Shown piece after piece: positions 11,554-26,565 of a DNA stretch of 64,000 nucleotides. Made by a program: the position numbers and the translations under genes. The stretch covers positions 13,285,291 through 13,349,290 of the forward strand of contig CM065301.1 in NCBI GenBank assembly GCA_032871835.1, in the 5' to 3' direction. Every line of letters starts with the position of its first letter. Positions within the stretch are counted from its first letter, which is position 1. The notes beneath the pieces were generated by a model. That model saw only the letters and a program-made list of their open reading frames with translations. It did not search any database and had not been told where the DNA came from. The stretch comes from Dipteronia dyeriana. Its lineage: Eukaryota; Streptophyta; Magnoliopsida; Sapindales; Sapindaceae.

Positions 11554-11835
11554 CTACGGATAATTTTGCAATCCCTAATAATTTATGTCCAAGTCCACCC
11601 AATCAAGTGGGATCGGGCTGAGCCCACATATGACGGGTTTAAAAGGAAATGGATAAAGTCCACTACGGCTTAACAACTCTAACTATATAACAAAGAAATT
11701 CTTGATAATATTTTGACAACTTATAAAAAATAAATAAAATTCGACTAATTATATTTTACACACATATTTCGACTAATTATAAAAACTTTTTGATGCATTA
11801 TTATCTTTATGATTTAAAATATAATAAAAAAAATA

Positions 11836-12650
11836 GCAAAAATTCATATAAGTCCCATTTTTTTGACGATCTGTCACCGTTATAAATGTCTTTCCATATT
11901 TATTATTTTAGTCCTTATTCTTTCCAAAACTCATCACTATAGTCCGTTTGATCAAATAATTGAAAATCAACTATTTAAAAATATGTGAAAGTATACTTTT
12001 ACCCTTATTACTATTTAATTTAACTAAAATGATTATCTTAACTTTAAATTAAAATAAAAAACAATAAAATTCTCAATAATAAATTCTTAAATAAATATAT
12101 TACAATAAAAAAATCCATTTTTTTTTCTTATTTTGTGCTTTTTTTCATAATGGATATTTATTTAACTAAAATGATTATTTAGCTTTAAATGATTATTTTT
12201 CATAGTTTTTTTTTGTGATATATTTATTTAAGATTTTATTATTGAGAATGTTATTGTTTTTCATTTTAATTTAAAGCTAAAATAATCATTTTAGCTAAAT
12301 AAATATCCATTATGAAAAAAAAAAACACAAAATAAGAAAAAAATAATGGATTTTTTTTATTATTTATTAAAGATTTTTTTTTTGTAATATATTTATTTAA
12401 TATTTTATTATTGAGAATTTTATTGTTTTTTATTTTAATTAGCTAAAATAATCATTAAGCTAAATCAAATAGTAATAAGGGTAAAAATATACTTTCATGG
12501 GTTTTAAAATATTTGACTTTCAATTATTTGTTCATATGGACTAAAGTGACGAGTTTTGGAGAAAAAAATAAGGTCTAAAGTGATAAATATGAAAGACATT
12601 TATAAAGGTGATAAATCACCATAAAAGTAGGACTTTTGTGAAATTAGGCC
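11836..12650. repeat. Large foldback (nested inverted repeats)
   Basis: The left arm (from about 11836) carries TCTGTCACC, ATAAATGTCTTTCCATATTTA and CCCTTATTACTATT. The right arm, ending near 12650, carries AATAGTAATAAGGGT, then TATGAAAGACATTTAT, then GGTGATAAATCACC. In the middle, 12230-12360 is also the reverse complement of about 12060-12180. The transcript could fold into a long AT-rich hairpin. No coding potential is seen. Confidence 0.7.
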
Positions 12651-13022
12651 ATAACAAATAAAAATTTTAAAATCATGAATATAGGCATGAATGTTTTGTC
12701 AAGTTTCATAGAAATTAACGATGATTTTGTTTTTTATTTGAAAAATATTGTTTTGTTACAATAAAGTATATTTTATATTTAAAAGTCAATGAAAGTCTAT
12801 AAAGATTTTTTATAATTCTATAAAATCCATAAAAGTCTACAAAAAAAAACCTTGAACTTTGCAAAAGTCATCCACTTAAAAAAAGTCATTTGAAATCCAA
12901 ATTGAATACACACCCTTTAGTTTTTTCGTGACAACTCTAGACATTGAACATTTTGAAAGATCGTTGTGATTTCATTAAGGTCTTTATTGAAATTAAAATA
13001 TGAAATCTTCTTATGAGAGATA

Positions 13023-13070
<48 letters not shown>

Positions 13071-13071
13071 T

Positions 13072-13453
13072 AACTTTCAAGTGAGAGATCCCCTACTTTA
13101 ATTTCGGTAAGGACTTTGATGAAATTACTTCGATTGTTACGAATTTTGATATGATTTTTTGTGTGGATAATAATTTTAATGAAAACTACCTATGAATAAA
13201 ATGTAAGATTTTTTCAAGTACTACAAACTATTTATCCCGATTTTGTTAAATATAAAAACATTGAAAAATGGGAGAAATATATAGGAAAAAAAAAAGCTCT
13301 ATTACTTGAAAAATTATCAATTTTTTTATTAATAGGTAGATTTCAATGAAATTATCATTTATAAAAAAATTCAGATCAAAATTCCTAAAAAATGACATGA
13401 TTTCATAAAGTTCTTTACTGAAATTAAAGTAAGAGATCTCTCACTTGAAAGTT
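13072..13453. repeat. Foldback MITE-like element
   Basis: It begins AACTTTCAAGTGAGAGATC and ends with the exact inverse GATCTCTCACTTGAAAGTT (one extra TCT near the tip). The similarity continues inward (TTTAATTTCGGTAA against the inverse TTTACTGAAATTAAA). A TA microsatellite lies immediately to the left (about 13025-13070). Confidence 0.65.
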
Positions 13454-13485
13454 CATCTCTCTCTCTCCATATATATAGATGAGTG

Positions 13486-13832
13486 AGTCTCTCATAAGTG
13501 ATCCATCTTTTAAATTTCGGTAAGGACTATAATATCAATGTGTATGATAAGTTCATTGAAATTTACCTATAAATAAAATTTTCAAATTTTCAAATATTTA
13601 AATTATTTTCACCGATTTTTTAAAATATGATGGCATAAGAAAAATAGGCGAAATATAGAAAATTCAAGAAAAATAGTTTTTATGCTTGAAAAGTTATCAA
13701 ATTTTATTTAAAGATAAAATTCAATAAACTTATCGGTCACAAAAAATTCAGATCAAAATTCATTTAAATCCATATGATTTCATGATGGTTTTTACCGAAA
13801 TTAAAATACGGGATCACTTATGAGAGATTCAC
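13486..13832. repeat. Second foldback MITE-like element of the same family
   Basis: The left end AGTCTCTCATAAGTGATCC is mirrored by GGATCACTTATGAGAGATT at about 13811-13829. The interior again has AATTTCGGTAAGGAC and its inverse. A lone right-end copy lies at about 12965-13025, so three related ends sit side by side. Confidence 0.6.
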
Positions 13833-14070
13833 TATATATATATATATGCAAAGAAAAAAAATCGTCATATGTTCTGAAATCAATAGTTTTATAAGCTATA
13901 CATAACCTAGACAAAGCAGGCATTGAGTCGCATTTTTACTGCTATTTATGAAATCAAGTAATGTTACTTTGTTTAAATTTAAGATTCAAATGATGTGATA
14001 TCTCTAAAATTCAATCATATAATTCTAAGTTTAAAAAATCAATTATGTTATATCATCTAGACACCAAATT

Positions 14071-14946
14071 TGTTAGCGAACTACGCGGAAGCGTTGCTAG
14101 ATAGAACACAAACAATGACAAAATAAAAGAATTAAGATGAAAAGAATAATCCAATCACACATAACACAATAAGATTTTACGTGGAAACTCAAATCGGGAA
14201 AAAACCATGGCCGTCAGGACAACAAGTTCTATTATGTAGTAAATTGTTACAATCACACTCTCAAGATTGTCTCTCTAAAATACCTCAACCCAATTACACC
14301 TAATGCTCTCTTGAGATCTCTCTTTATATTTCTAATTTGCTCCACCACAAATAACCTATCTATTATAGTCTATTTATATGAATTACATGGAGTTAAAGAT
14401 AATAGGAAATCCTACTCCTAAACGTACAAGAATTACTTGTTCCACATAAATACTATTTCCTATTTATGACAAGTCTTCTTGTTTAAGAGAAATGATTTTC
14501 TTTTAAGTACAGAACATTCCTATTCTGATTAGCACAAGAACTTCCAGAATAAAACACATTTCCTAATTTTGTACAATATTCCTGATTTGGCCAAAATTCA
14601 CCATTGTCGTGGTTTGGGTCGCGGTTGGCCAACCGCGCCCAACACCACGATCATCCGCTGTGGCCCACCGCTCCGCATACAGCGGTTGGTGCATTGTCTC
14701 CGCCGCGGTCCACGCTGCGATAGTCCATAGGTGTTCGACCGCCCCTTGTGCCGCGGTCTGTGCACGTGTCTGCACCGCGGTCCAGGTCACGATACCTACC
14801 AGACTTTGTTTTCTTCAGTTCTTTCAGTCTTCAAGCCTCCCTCAATCACGATCTCCTACTTCCAAACGTATCCCGTATCTTCAGGAAGTCTTCGCATTGA
14901 TTGAATCTCGTTTAGTAGTCACTGGAAATTCAAGTCATATCCAATA
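14071..14946. mobile_element. Solo LTR (retrotransposon)
   Basis: This segment is absent from the same position in block C copies 2 and 3. It starts TGTTAGCGAACTACGCGG, ends CCAATA (TG...TA, probably TG...CA originally), and is flanked by AAATT at 14066-14070 and 14947-14951. It contains GATTTTACGTGGAAAC, a motif common in plant LTRs. A GC-rich patch at 14606-14790 includes the 18-nt palindrome at 14620-14637. There is no internal retrotransposon domain, so it is best read as a solo LTR. Confidence 0.78.
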
Positions 14947-15297
14947 AAATTTGAATAAAATAATATTATTGTATCAAATATATATGAACTCTTACATTAT
15001 TTAAACTATGGAAAATGAATATCATCATCAATCCATCTTCACTGTAATTAACGTGTATAACGAAATATTTTTGTTCCTAAGATAAACGAGATCAATGATA
15101 TATATTAGTATCGTATAGGGAGAATATCAATGTATGGGTACAATACACTCCACACATTTATATTGTGGATTCCATGCGCGCAGCCGCGCAGCATAATATA
15201 TACTTTACTTAAAATAAAAATTGATCATGATGATTGGTGGGTGTGTTTCTTATAACATAACATGAGAGATTATTGTAGAAAAATATATAGAAACTTT

Positions 15298-18275
<2,978 letters not shown>

Positions 18276-18853
18276 TATATATATTATGTCACGTGGTATA
18301 TATGGATACTTAATTTATATGATTGGACAGTGCACTACATATCTATTCCACCAAATCAAGTTTTCTGTGAATGGATAAATGTATCCCTACTTGGGAGAAA
18401 AGTAGAAGGTTATAGAGAGTAATTGACATTTATGGAGGACTGTGAGACCAAAAGTGGGTTTCATAAGTGGACCAGAATCTTCATAAAATAAAAAATAAAA
18501 CATAAAAACTTTTAACAAGATGACACGGTGAGAAGACTATGGAACATGAATAAAAGCACCTTCAACCTTGTCATTGCTTACTAAAAACAACACAGTGTCA
18601 TACATAAAACATTTTATTTCCCGGCCAGATCATCTTCAACTTTATATATATATAGAATTTAATTTGCCTTTAACTACATCACTTTTGGGGACCTGGAACG
18701 AAAAATGTTTAGCTGTAGCTAACCTATAAGTTTTGATTTTATCTATTCTTAATCCACTTCTCCTAAGAAATATTATTGGGACCTGGAACGCGTTGCTAAG
18801 TGACATTTAATTTGATTTATGAATTATGATTCATATATAACTCATTTCTTTAA

Positions 18854-19477
18854 TGGACCGTTTGGTACGAGGTCATCTTTGTACGAGAATGAAAATCTAA
18901 AAGCATTCTCATATTTGATAACATATTTAGGTTTATTGTCCATCGAAAAAGTGATTGCAATCAAAATAGATGGGTTCCAAATGCTCATCTATTTGATTTC
19001 CATTGTGGGACCCACGTATAAAAAAATAAAAAATTCTTACCCGATATTGTTCGCTTCTTATTCTCACACATCACAGCCGGCGATGCCTCCTTTTCCATCA
19101 AGCCCACCGGACTCTGTCACTCTCGCCATCTTCTCCCTCTGGTTGAATCTTTTCTCTCTACCAAACCTTATCTTTGTTAATCAATTAATCTCTCTCGTTT
19201 TTGCACTTGGTTTGAAGTCTGAACCACTATCTTCTTCAATAGATCTATAAACAAGGTATGTTACGTTTATCATTCGATGGGAGATTTTATAGTTTCTGTT
19301 GTTGTTTTATATTTTATTTTAATTTTTCAATTGAGGTGTTTGGTCTAGGGTTTTTCGGTGTATAATTTTTGATATTAGGATTGCAATCAAAGATATCCAT
19401 ATCTCCCTTGGTAACAATACCGTGTTTAATTTTTTCAAGAATCAGATTATTTTGATTACCCCATACCAAACGATCCC
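18854..19477. mobile_element. PIF/Harbinger-type MITE
   Basis: The ends TGGACCGTTTGGTACGAGG and the inverse of GGGATCGTTTGGTATGGGG form a TIR. They are flanked by TAA at 18851-18853 and 19478-19480. Block C copy 3 (around 60880-60886) has the empty site, CTTTAAGTGAATAA. The 624-bp interior has no transposase; the 143-codon frame crossing it is not a gene. Confidence 0.88.
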
Positions 19478-20446
19478 TAAGTGAATAAGATAAATTTGAA
19501 GAAATTAAATAATTTTTTATTTTTGGTTAAATACGTACAATCTTAAAAAATAGCTTGTGAGACTGAAAGGTTCCAGACTCAGAAATCAAATATTGTCCAA
19601 TCAATCACTAAAATCGATCATATTATATGGTGGCCTTTATAATTAATTGAGCACTTTCTTGGAGTAGCTAGAGAAATGATTGATAGTTGTACGTAGTTTG
19701 AATTTGCAACTAACGCAATTATTTCTCCAAAACTTGAATCACAGACAAAGTTGGTCGACTTGGTTGAAAAATTATCACATCTTATATACTACTTTTTGAT
19801 TTCGTTTTATTATTTTTCTCAAGCAGCAGCGTCATCTCTGAGTGGGCAAAACTTTATAGAGGGACATTCATGGCGCTGGATAGATCATATTCCTATATAA
19901 AAAGATTATGCCTAACTAATATTGGTTGGAAAATTCCATCGTATAAGACCACATATGTAACTATTAAATATGTTGTGTTATTTTTTGGTTAAGTTTAAAT
20001 TAAAATGATCTAATTAAGATTTAAATCATTAAAATTTAAGGGTATAATTGTCATAGAATTAATATGTAGATACCGGAGTACTATTTTTAATTTGATGAGA
20101 GACCGAATTAGAAATAACAAAACATATAATAATATGATTATTATTATATATATTTAGGGTTATGATCTTTAAATTTTTGTTTTGTCTGTATCCCAGCAAA
20201 ATAGAACAGTGTAGGGTTCAAGAAAGGTCGTGATAATTTAGAAGATCTCAACCCGTCTACCAACATTCGGCAATGGATTCAGATACGCTTCTGCTATCAG
20301 TTATCTCCATTTTTCTTTTGAATTGATAAGGGTTAGTAATATGTTTATTAGGGTTTGATTAATAATGATATAGAAACATGTTTATGTCATACTGATTAAT
20401 TATGTGTTTATGCATGTTGATTTGTGTTAATTCAAATCCTAACAAG

Positions 20447-20458
20447 TGGTATCAGAGT
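20447..20458 (+). other. Copia primer-binding site (initiator Met tRNA type)
   Basis: TGGTATCAGAGT is the usual PBS of plant copia elements. It lies two bases after an LTR-like end, AACA. Confidence 0.75.
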
Positions 20459-21592
20459 CATCAATGATCGATTCTTGATAATTGAGAATTAGATTTTAGG
20501 TTTTATGAAATTTTGGATTTTGTTGTTCATCTGTGTTGGTTTTTATGTCTGATCCATTGAACAAAAATATATTCTGGATTTGTTTTGCTTCTGAAACATA
20601 ATAAATATGTTAAATCCATGATTATATTTTGCTTCTGAAACATATTTATTGTCTAATATATATGTTAAATCCATGATTATATTATGTTTTGTTTTATGTT
20701 TGTTTTTATGAGTTCTGGATTTGTTTGGTGGATGAACATGGAGATAGGGTTGGATTCAGATCGCAGTTGTGCGAATATGAGGTTGAAGGTCTGGTGTTGG
20801 ATATTCAGATCACGTTTTGATCTGATTAAGGAATTTGGAATCAGATCATTTGATCAGGTTTCCCCCTATGGATTCAAATCCAACTCAGTCAACGCCACCA
20901 TACCAATCCCGATCCCAGCCAACCCAATCCATTTTCTCTCGCCCAAAACCAGTTCTCTCTCTCGGTCAACACCATTCGTCTGATTTTTTGGTGAGTTTTT
21001 GGATCAAAACCGTACGATTACGGAGAAGATACAGATGGACGGGCGTTGATCATGCCGTTGGTCCAGATCGGGCGATCCATCTCCGCCTTCAGCTGACGGT
21101 TCGCTCGATCGGTTTAGGCTTCGACCGCCAGCCTTCGTTGCTTTGATCTGTGTTTGTAGGTCGTCGACTAGTGGCTCCGCCGTTTGTCGGTACCTCCAAG
21201 CGACATCGTGGTGGTTTAGGTGACGAAGAACTAGGGCTTTCAGTCAATTTTTGCTCAGGCCCTTCTCTTGAAAATTAGATATTCTTGAAGGACTGTTTTG
21301 TAAATTTTCTAGGCCATTGTGTGATTTTGATAAAGTTTCAAAACCAATTTATAATTTTCAAAACTTACAGGTCCTGTTTACAATTACGAAAAGGTTTTGG
21401 GGCTAATTTATAATTAATGAAAATTTATGGGGTCACTTTGTAATTTTTATAAGTTTTGGGCAAAATTTCAATTTATGAAACTTGAAGGGAATTCTATAAT
21501 TTTATAAAATCAGGGGCAGTTTTGTAATTTTGATAAAATAAAATATATTTTATTTTATTTTATTTTATTGATCAACTTAAATTCAAATATTT

Positions 21593-22372
21593 TATGGTAT
21601 ATCTTTTATGGTTAAATAAAGTAGTCCATCATTCTAAATGGGCTAATTGAAACAAGATGTCGCCAAAGTGACCTCTCTTGTGTAGATTGTTCATAAGGGA
21701 TGTTGGATGTTTGTGTGTGTGTAAATTCATGCGGGTATTTACCGGCCCAAAGGAAGGTTAACACTTGGCCGAATTGCACACACATCAATGGTGGTAAACA
21801 TGTGACGATTATAAGGTTTTACATGTGAATACTAAGTCGATCCAAAGATAGATTTATTATTTAACATAAATTTTTGTCAATGTTTGATCACTACAACAAG
21901 ATTACCACTTACAATTAATATTATTGTCCAAAGACTTGATATTAATGTTATACTAGGTATCTTGAGATGGGACCTACCATTATTTGGTATATCTTTTATG
22001 GTTAAATAAAGTGGTCTATCATTCTAAATGAGCTAATTGAAACAAGATGTCACCAAAGTGACATCTCTTGTGTATATTGTTCAAAGGGATGTTGGATGTT
22101 TGTGTGTGTGTAAAATTCATGCGGGTATTAGCTGTCCCAAAGAAAGGTTAATACTTGGCCGAATTGCACACACATCTGTAGTGGTAAACATGTGATGATT
22201 ATAAGGTTTTACATGTGAATAATAAATCGATCCAAAGATAGATTTATTATTTAACATAAATTATTGTCAATGTTTGATCACTACAACAAGAGTACCATTT
22301 ATAATTAATATTATTGTCCAAAGACTTGATATTAATGTTGTGCTAGGTATCTTGAGATGAGACTTATCATTA
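21593..22372 (+). repeat. 390-bp direct tandem duplication in the copia leader
   Basis: The two units begin GGTATATCTTTTATGG at 21596 and 21986. They remain nearly identical through GATGTTGGATGTTTGTGTG and TTGTCAATGTTTGATCACTA to AGGTATCTTGAGATG. Differences are scattered substitutions, so the duplication is not an assembly copy. Confidence 0.85.
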
Positions 22373-22439
22373 TTTGAATTTGTTGATTATAGTATTTGGT
22401 TATTAATGTGAGCATGTTTGTGTGTTTGTTTTGTTCTCT

Positions 22440-23115
22440 TTCAAGTTAATGTTTTACTATATCTACTAATACCAATTTTATACTCATGCTTAATGGGACT
22501 AACTTTAAGGATTTGGAAGGAGAACATACTTATTGTTCTCGGCTGCATAGATCTGGACCTTGCATTTCGGGTTGAGCAACCCGTTTTTCTTACGGATGCA
22601 AGTTCTCCTGATAATAGGAAGAACTTTGAGAAGTGAGATCGCTCAAATCGCATGAGTCTTATGATCATCAAGCGCGGTATTCCGAAGGCATTTAGAGGAG
22701 CGATATCTGAAAAGATAACCAAAGCCAAAAAGTTCCTAGCCAAAATTGAAAAGCGTTTTACGAAAAAAATGGTAAGGCAAAAACAAGCATGCTTTTGCAA
22801 AGCTTGATTCTATGAAGTACAAGGGCAAAGGGAACATAAGGGAGTACGTTATAGAAATGTCTCATATTGCTTCTAAGTTTAAGGCACTGAAGCTCGAGCT
22901 GTCTAACGACTTGCTCATGCATTTGGTATTAATATCACTTCCAGCACAATACAGTCAGTTTAAGGTCAGTTACAACTGTCAAAAGGAGAAATGGACTCTT
23001 AATGAGCTCATTTCTTAATGTGTGCAAGAGGAAGAAAGACTAAAGCGAGACAGAACAAAAAATGCTCATTTGGCTAGCACCTCTAAGGATAAGGGCAAAT
23101 AGAGGAAGAATAATA
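22440..23115 (+). pseudogene. Copia gag (UBN2-type) remnant
   Basis: The frame pieces read LRIWKENILIVLGC, DLAFRVEQPVFLTD, RSNRMSLMIIKRGIPKAFRG and MKYKGKGNIREYVIEMSHI, and then LVLISLPAQYSQFKVSYN with EKWTLNELIS. These are characteristic of copia gag. A TGA replaces the expected Trp codon at about 22634, and there is a frameshift near 22768. Confidence 0.85.
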
Positions 23116-23129
23116 AAGCTGCAAAATAC

Positions 23130-23235
23130 CTTATGAGCTTTGTATAGGCAGAAAGCCTAATCTAAATCATTTTCACATTTGGGGATGTCCAGCTGAAGCA
23201 AGGCCTTACAGGCCACATGAAAAGAAATACCTCTC
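23130..23235 (+). pseudogene. Copia integrase fragment
   Basis: The + strand reads LCIGRKPNLNHFHIWGCPAE followed by ARPYRPHEKK. This is the C-terminal end of a copia integrase core and is fused directly to gag debris. The protease and most of the integrase have been deleted. Confidence 0.8.
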
Positions 23236-23790
23236 CACATTACCTACCTTCTAGTAATATGACAAGTTCCCAAACCTTATTGTTTTGCATAGACTTATAT
23301 TCCTCATTCATGGCATCAATCCACTTTTGTAAGTTGGAACCCTGCATGGCATGATGGGAGTTGATTGGATCATTTTCCATCATTCCAATGTCTTCCTCTT
23401 GTTCCTAGAGAAATATATAAAAATCGTCCGGAATAGCGTTTCTCCTTTCTCTAGTGGATCGCCTCAATGACACTGGTTCTTAAGGTTGTTGAGTTTGTTC
23501 CTCATGAACAATTACTTCATCTTGAATGGGGGGTTGTTCAACATTGTCTGGTTGAGGATCTAGATTCGCTTCTTGATCAATGACTGGTATAGAAACATGC
23601 ACATTATCTCAAGCGATAGTGGGAATTGAAACCGATTCTTCCTCAAAGATAATGTCTCTAACCATATTTCTCCCCCCAAACTTAACATCCTAAAAAAATG
23701 TTGCAGTTCCCGTTTTAAAAATTGACCTAAGTGTGGGATCGTAAAACTTATAGCCCCTTGATCGCTCAGACTAACCAATGAAGTAGTTGC
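23236..23790 (-). pseudogene. Copia linker and RT start, inverted
   Basis: Read on the minus strand, 23778-23560 contains FKRELQHFF- and GGEIWLETLSL-like linker sequence. Further on (toward 23236) are ENDPINSHHAMQGSNLQKW and IDAMNEEYKSM, the conserved entry into copia RT. Its orientation is opposite to the gag and integrase pieces that it abuts. Confidence 0.78.
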
Positions 23791-23796
23791 TCCGTT

Positions 23797-25767
23797 CCAT
23801 GTGAAGTTTCCATATTATTCATGAGTTGACGTTGCGACATGTGTTCATTAGTTTACATTTATTATAAAAAGGTAAATACGTCGAAACTCTTAGGTACCTT
23901 TTGATGTGTAGAATAAGACACGATTATTTTTATAGAATATGATTGAATTCAATTAAATTACTGTTATCATGAGTTTAGAGTAATATAAGATATGATTAAA
24001 AATAGAGTAATTATGTTTGGTACAACATAGGATAGTAGAAAAATATAACAATATTGGAACATTAAATATCGATTTTTTTTCCTCACAAAAGTCTCTTGTA
24101 AGAGATAGAGAAAGAGAGAGAGACATGGAGGGAGGGAGCAACAATCAACAATCAACAATCGATGCAGAAAGGAACCAAAGAGAGAGATCCAACATCACCA
24201 GAATCATTCTTCTTCTTCTTCCCTCATTTGTTCTTCTTCTATTCTCTCTATTGTTCATTTTTTGAATTAAAAAACAGTTTATGAAGAAGAAGAAAACGAA
24301 CCCCGTAATTGTTTTCTTTGAATCGGATAATATCGAGTGTGTGTCGACCACAGATGGAGGAGTTGAAGAGGACGAAATCCATCATCATCACCACCACCAC
24401 CACAATAACACCACACACCAATCTTCATCATCATTCATAGGGGTGGGCAAAAAACCAATGAATCGAACCGAACCGAACCAGTGGATCAAACCGGTCTAAT
24501 TGGTTTTTTACCGGTTTTGATTGAGTGATCGGTTCGATTCGGTTCTAATTTTAAAAAAACCGGTTGGATCGGTTTTTGTCCGGTTTAGTTCCAAAACCGG
24601 ATAATCGAACCGGTACCCGACTATAAATTTTTTTAAAAAAAACTTATAACTTCCACTATTCACTCTTCAATTATTGGATTTTAAAATGTAATTTGACTTT
24701 GTTTGGTATTGACTATTGTGTTAACTATCAACAAAAAAATTGGCTAACATGTATTTTGAAATGTGTTGACTGTTTTGTATTGGATTTTGTAGTTTTTTAA
24801 TATGTTTTTATTGTGATATAAATAAATTTGGCTCAATAGGTTCAAAAAAATAAAATAAATATGTAATAAATGAAATTTAGAATTTTGGCCCATCAGGCCC
24901 AAAACCAAAAAAATCGAATCGAACCGAACCGGTTGGTTTTTTATCGATTGACAAATGTCAATTTGATTGAATCGGTTCACTTTTTTAAAAACCGAATTTT
25001 ATCAGTTTTTATCGGTTCTATGAAAAACCGAACCGATTCAATCAATGCCCACCCCTAATCATTCAAATTACACCTGCCACCGGATGAAAGAAAAAGGAAC
25101 ACTATCTTGGTGTTGATTAAAGAAGAAAGAAGAAAGAAGATGAGATTAATTTGAATCTAATCTATTTGGTCGGGATAGATTTATCCCATTGAAATGAGAT
25201 AAAAAAATTTGATGGGATTATTTTATCCTATCCCATCACCAAGTTAAATACGGGAAATGGACTAAAAAAAATCTCAATCCTATTATATCCCAACCGTCAA
25301 ACATGGTCGTAAAGAATATATAAATAAAGAATATTTGATTTTTCTAATCGAATAAAAAACACATTAAATTTTTTAATTAACGTTCTATCATCTATTCATT
25401 CATAAAAATTGAAGAAAATCGAAGGTTAATCATTATCACAAGTATAGTCCGATGAAAACCACATATCTCAATATTAATTGAGGTTCTGTGTTCAAATTCC
25501 TCTTCCAACTTTTAAAAATAAAAAAACTTGTCTTATGGTATATTCTCTTGCACTTACACCCTCAACATTAACGTGGGTTAAAAAACAACTATCAATAGTT
25601 TTATATCATTGGTTTGCAAAATCCCTCTTAATCTATTTTATATTTAAAAGGCTATTTTTGTAATTTTGTGACAAGTAAACACGAGGGCCACGAGGTGTGC
25701 AAATGCAGCACATATTATTATTATTATTATTTAAGTATGAATTGATTTATGCCGTTTTTGAGATCGT
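23797..25767. repeat. Duplicated block B, copy 1
   Basis: It matches 55607-57027, the region immediately upstream of the intact UGT. The match runs from TTCCATGTG and TTTCCATATTATTC to GAATTGATTTATG and TTTTTGAGATCGT, apart from the hAT insertion at 24438-25057. Downstream of 25767 the homology ends and no UGT sequence follows. Confidence 0.82.
24438..25057. mobile_element. hAT-type MITE with a known empty site
   Basis: The TIRs are TAGGGGTGGGCA-like on the left and TGCCCACCCCTA on the right. They are flanked by the 8-bp ATCATTCA at 24430-24437 and 25058-25065. Block B copy 2 has the uninterrupted CATCATCATTCAAATTG at about 56247-56259. The 620-bp interior is full of AACCGG/CGGTTCGG motifs and has no transposase. 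Confidence 0.92.
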
Positions 25768-26565
25768 CACTTTGGATCTTGTGACGCATTATCACACCCA
25801 CAACAACCACGCCCCATCAAGTCTTCATCGATGTGTTTAAGACCCAACATGGATGGAGGCCTTACCGCTGGGCCAAATCCTTCAATTTGTTAATAGATGC
25901 ACAATATTTTTATATAACATATGCTTGCCGTTAAATTTTTATTAATGATTATAAATCAAACTCTTGATGGAAAAAACAATTGTTTGATAAATTTAAATTT
26001 TATTCAACTAATCAAAATTTATATTTCAATGATGGTTGTGCATATCATTTTCACACTTAGTGGTTAGGGGTTCGAGTTTCACCATACGTATTTTACAAGC
26101 ATGTGTTCGGAGTTTTCTCTCTGTTTGTAGAAACAGTCATCTCTTCGGTTGTGAGATTTGTAGTTTATACGTAACCTCTCCCTGATAATGAGAGTAGTGT
26201 TAAGGGTCAAGCTTGTAGAGTTTAATTAATTTCACCAGGTCTAGGCAGTAACTATATTTCAAGAAAAAAATGATAGACATATTATAAAATTTTAATTTCT
26301 ATCGGGACAATTAATTTTCGTCTTTTTACATTCGATTGTGTAGAGCTTAAACCATTACACTACACAACTTCAACTTTTATAAATAATGTAAAACTATTTA
26401 TATATAACGTGAATATGTTATTAATGTTTTTTTATTAAAATTAAAATTGATTGAACAAATTTTTAAAAATTATTACTAGATAATTTAAATTGATTCCGGT
26501 AATTTTTATAATTGTCGTATGTAAATTTTACCAAGCATACATGTCATCGACATGAAGGAGAAAAT
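25768..26565. other. Non-coding gap where the UGT of this unit would be expected
   Basis: No UGT homology was found. There is a SINE-like stretch at about 26045-26245 and otherwise AT-rich sequence. Confidence 0.5.
26045..26245 (+). mobile_element. Possible SINE
   Basis: GTGGTTAGGGGTTCGAGTTT at about 26061-26080 resembles a tRNA-derived pol III B box. A GC-richer body (CATGTGTTCGGAGTTTTCTC, TAACCTCTCCCTGATAATGA) contrasts with the surroundings. There is no clear A box, poly-A tail or target duplication. Confidence 0.3.

Larger units (their letters stand above)
20200..23810 (+). mobile_element. Degenerate Ty1/copia retrotransposon, rearranged
   Basis: A copia-type primer-binding site TGGTATCAGAGT lies at 20447-20458, after a probable LTR end (CCTAACA). 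A leader of about 2 kb follows, containing a 390-bp tandem duplication. Then come a broken gag, a short piece of integrase on the + strand, and the integrase-RT linker plus the start of RT on the minus strand. Protease, most of integrase, most of RT and RNase H are missing. No 3' LTR was identified, and the left border is uncertain. Confidence 0.75.

Noticed and set aside
14609..14947. 112-codon open frame in a GC-rich patch
   Set aside because: It lies inside the solo LTR and overlaps an equally open minus frame; composition comes from the palindromic GC motifs.
18819..19250. 143-codon + strand open frame
   Set aside because: It crosses the left border of a MITE that is absent from the paralogous site; no family resemblance.
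21889..22292. CACTACAACAAGA-like sequence at two places, resembling CACTA termini
   Set aside because: The two are copies created by the 390-bp tandem duplication, in the same orientation, with no subterminal repeats or target duplication.
25440..25560. Possible SINE in block B (GAGGTTCTGTGTTCAAATTCC)
   Set aside because: Only a weak B-box match, and the stretch is part of the larger duplicated block with no borders of its own.
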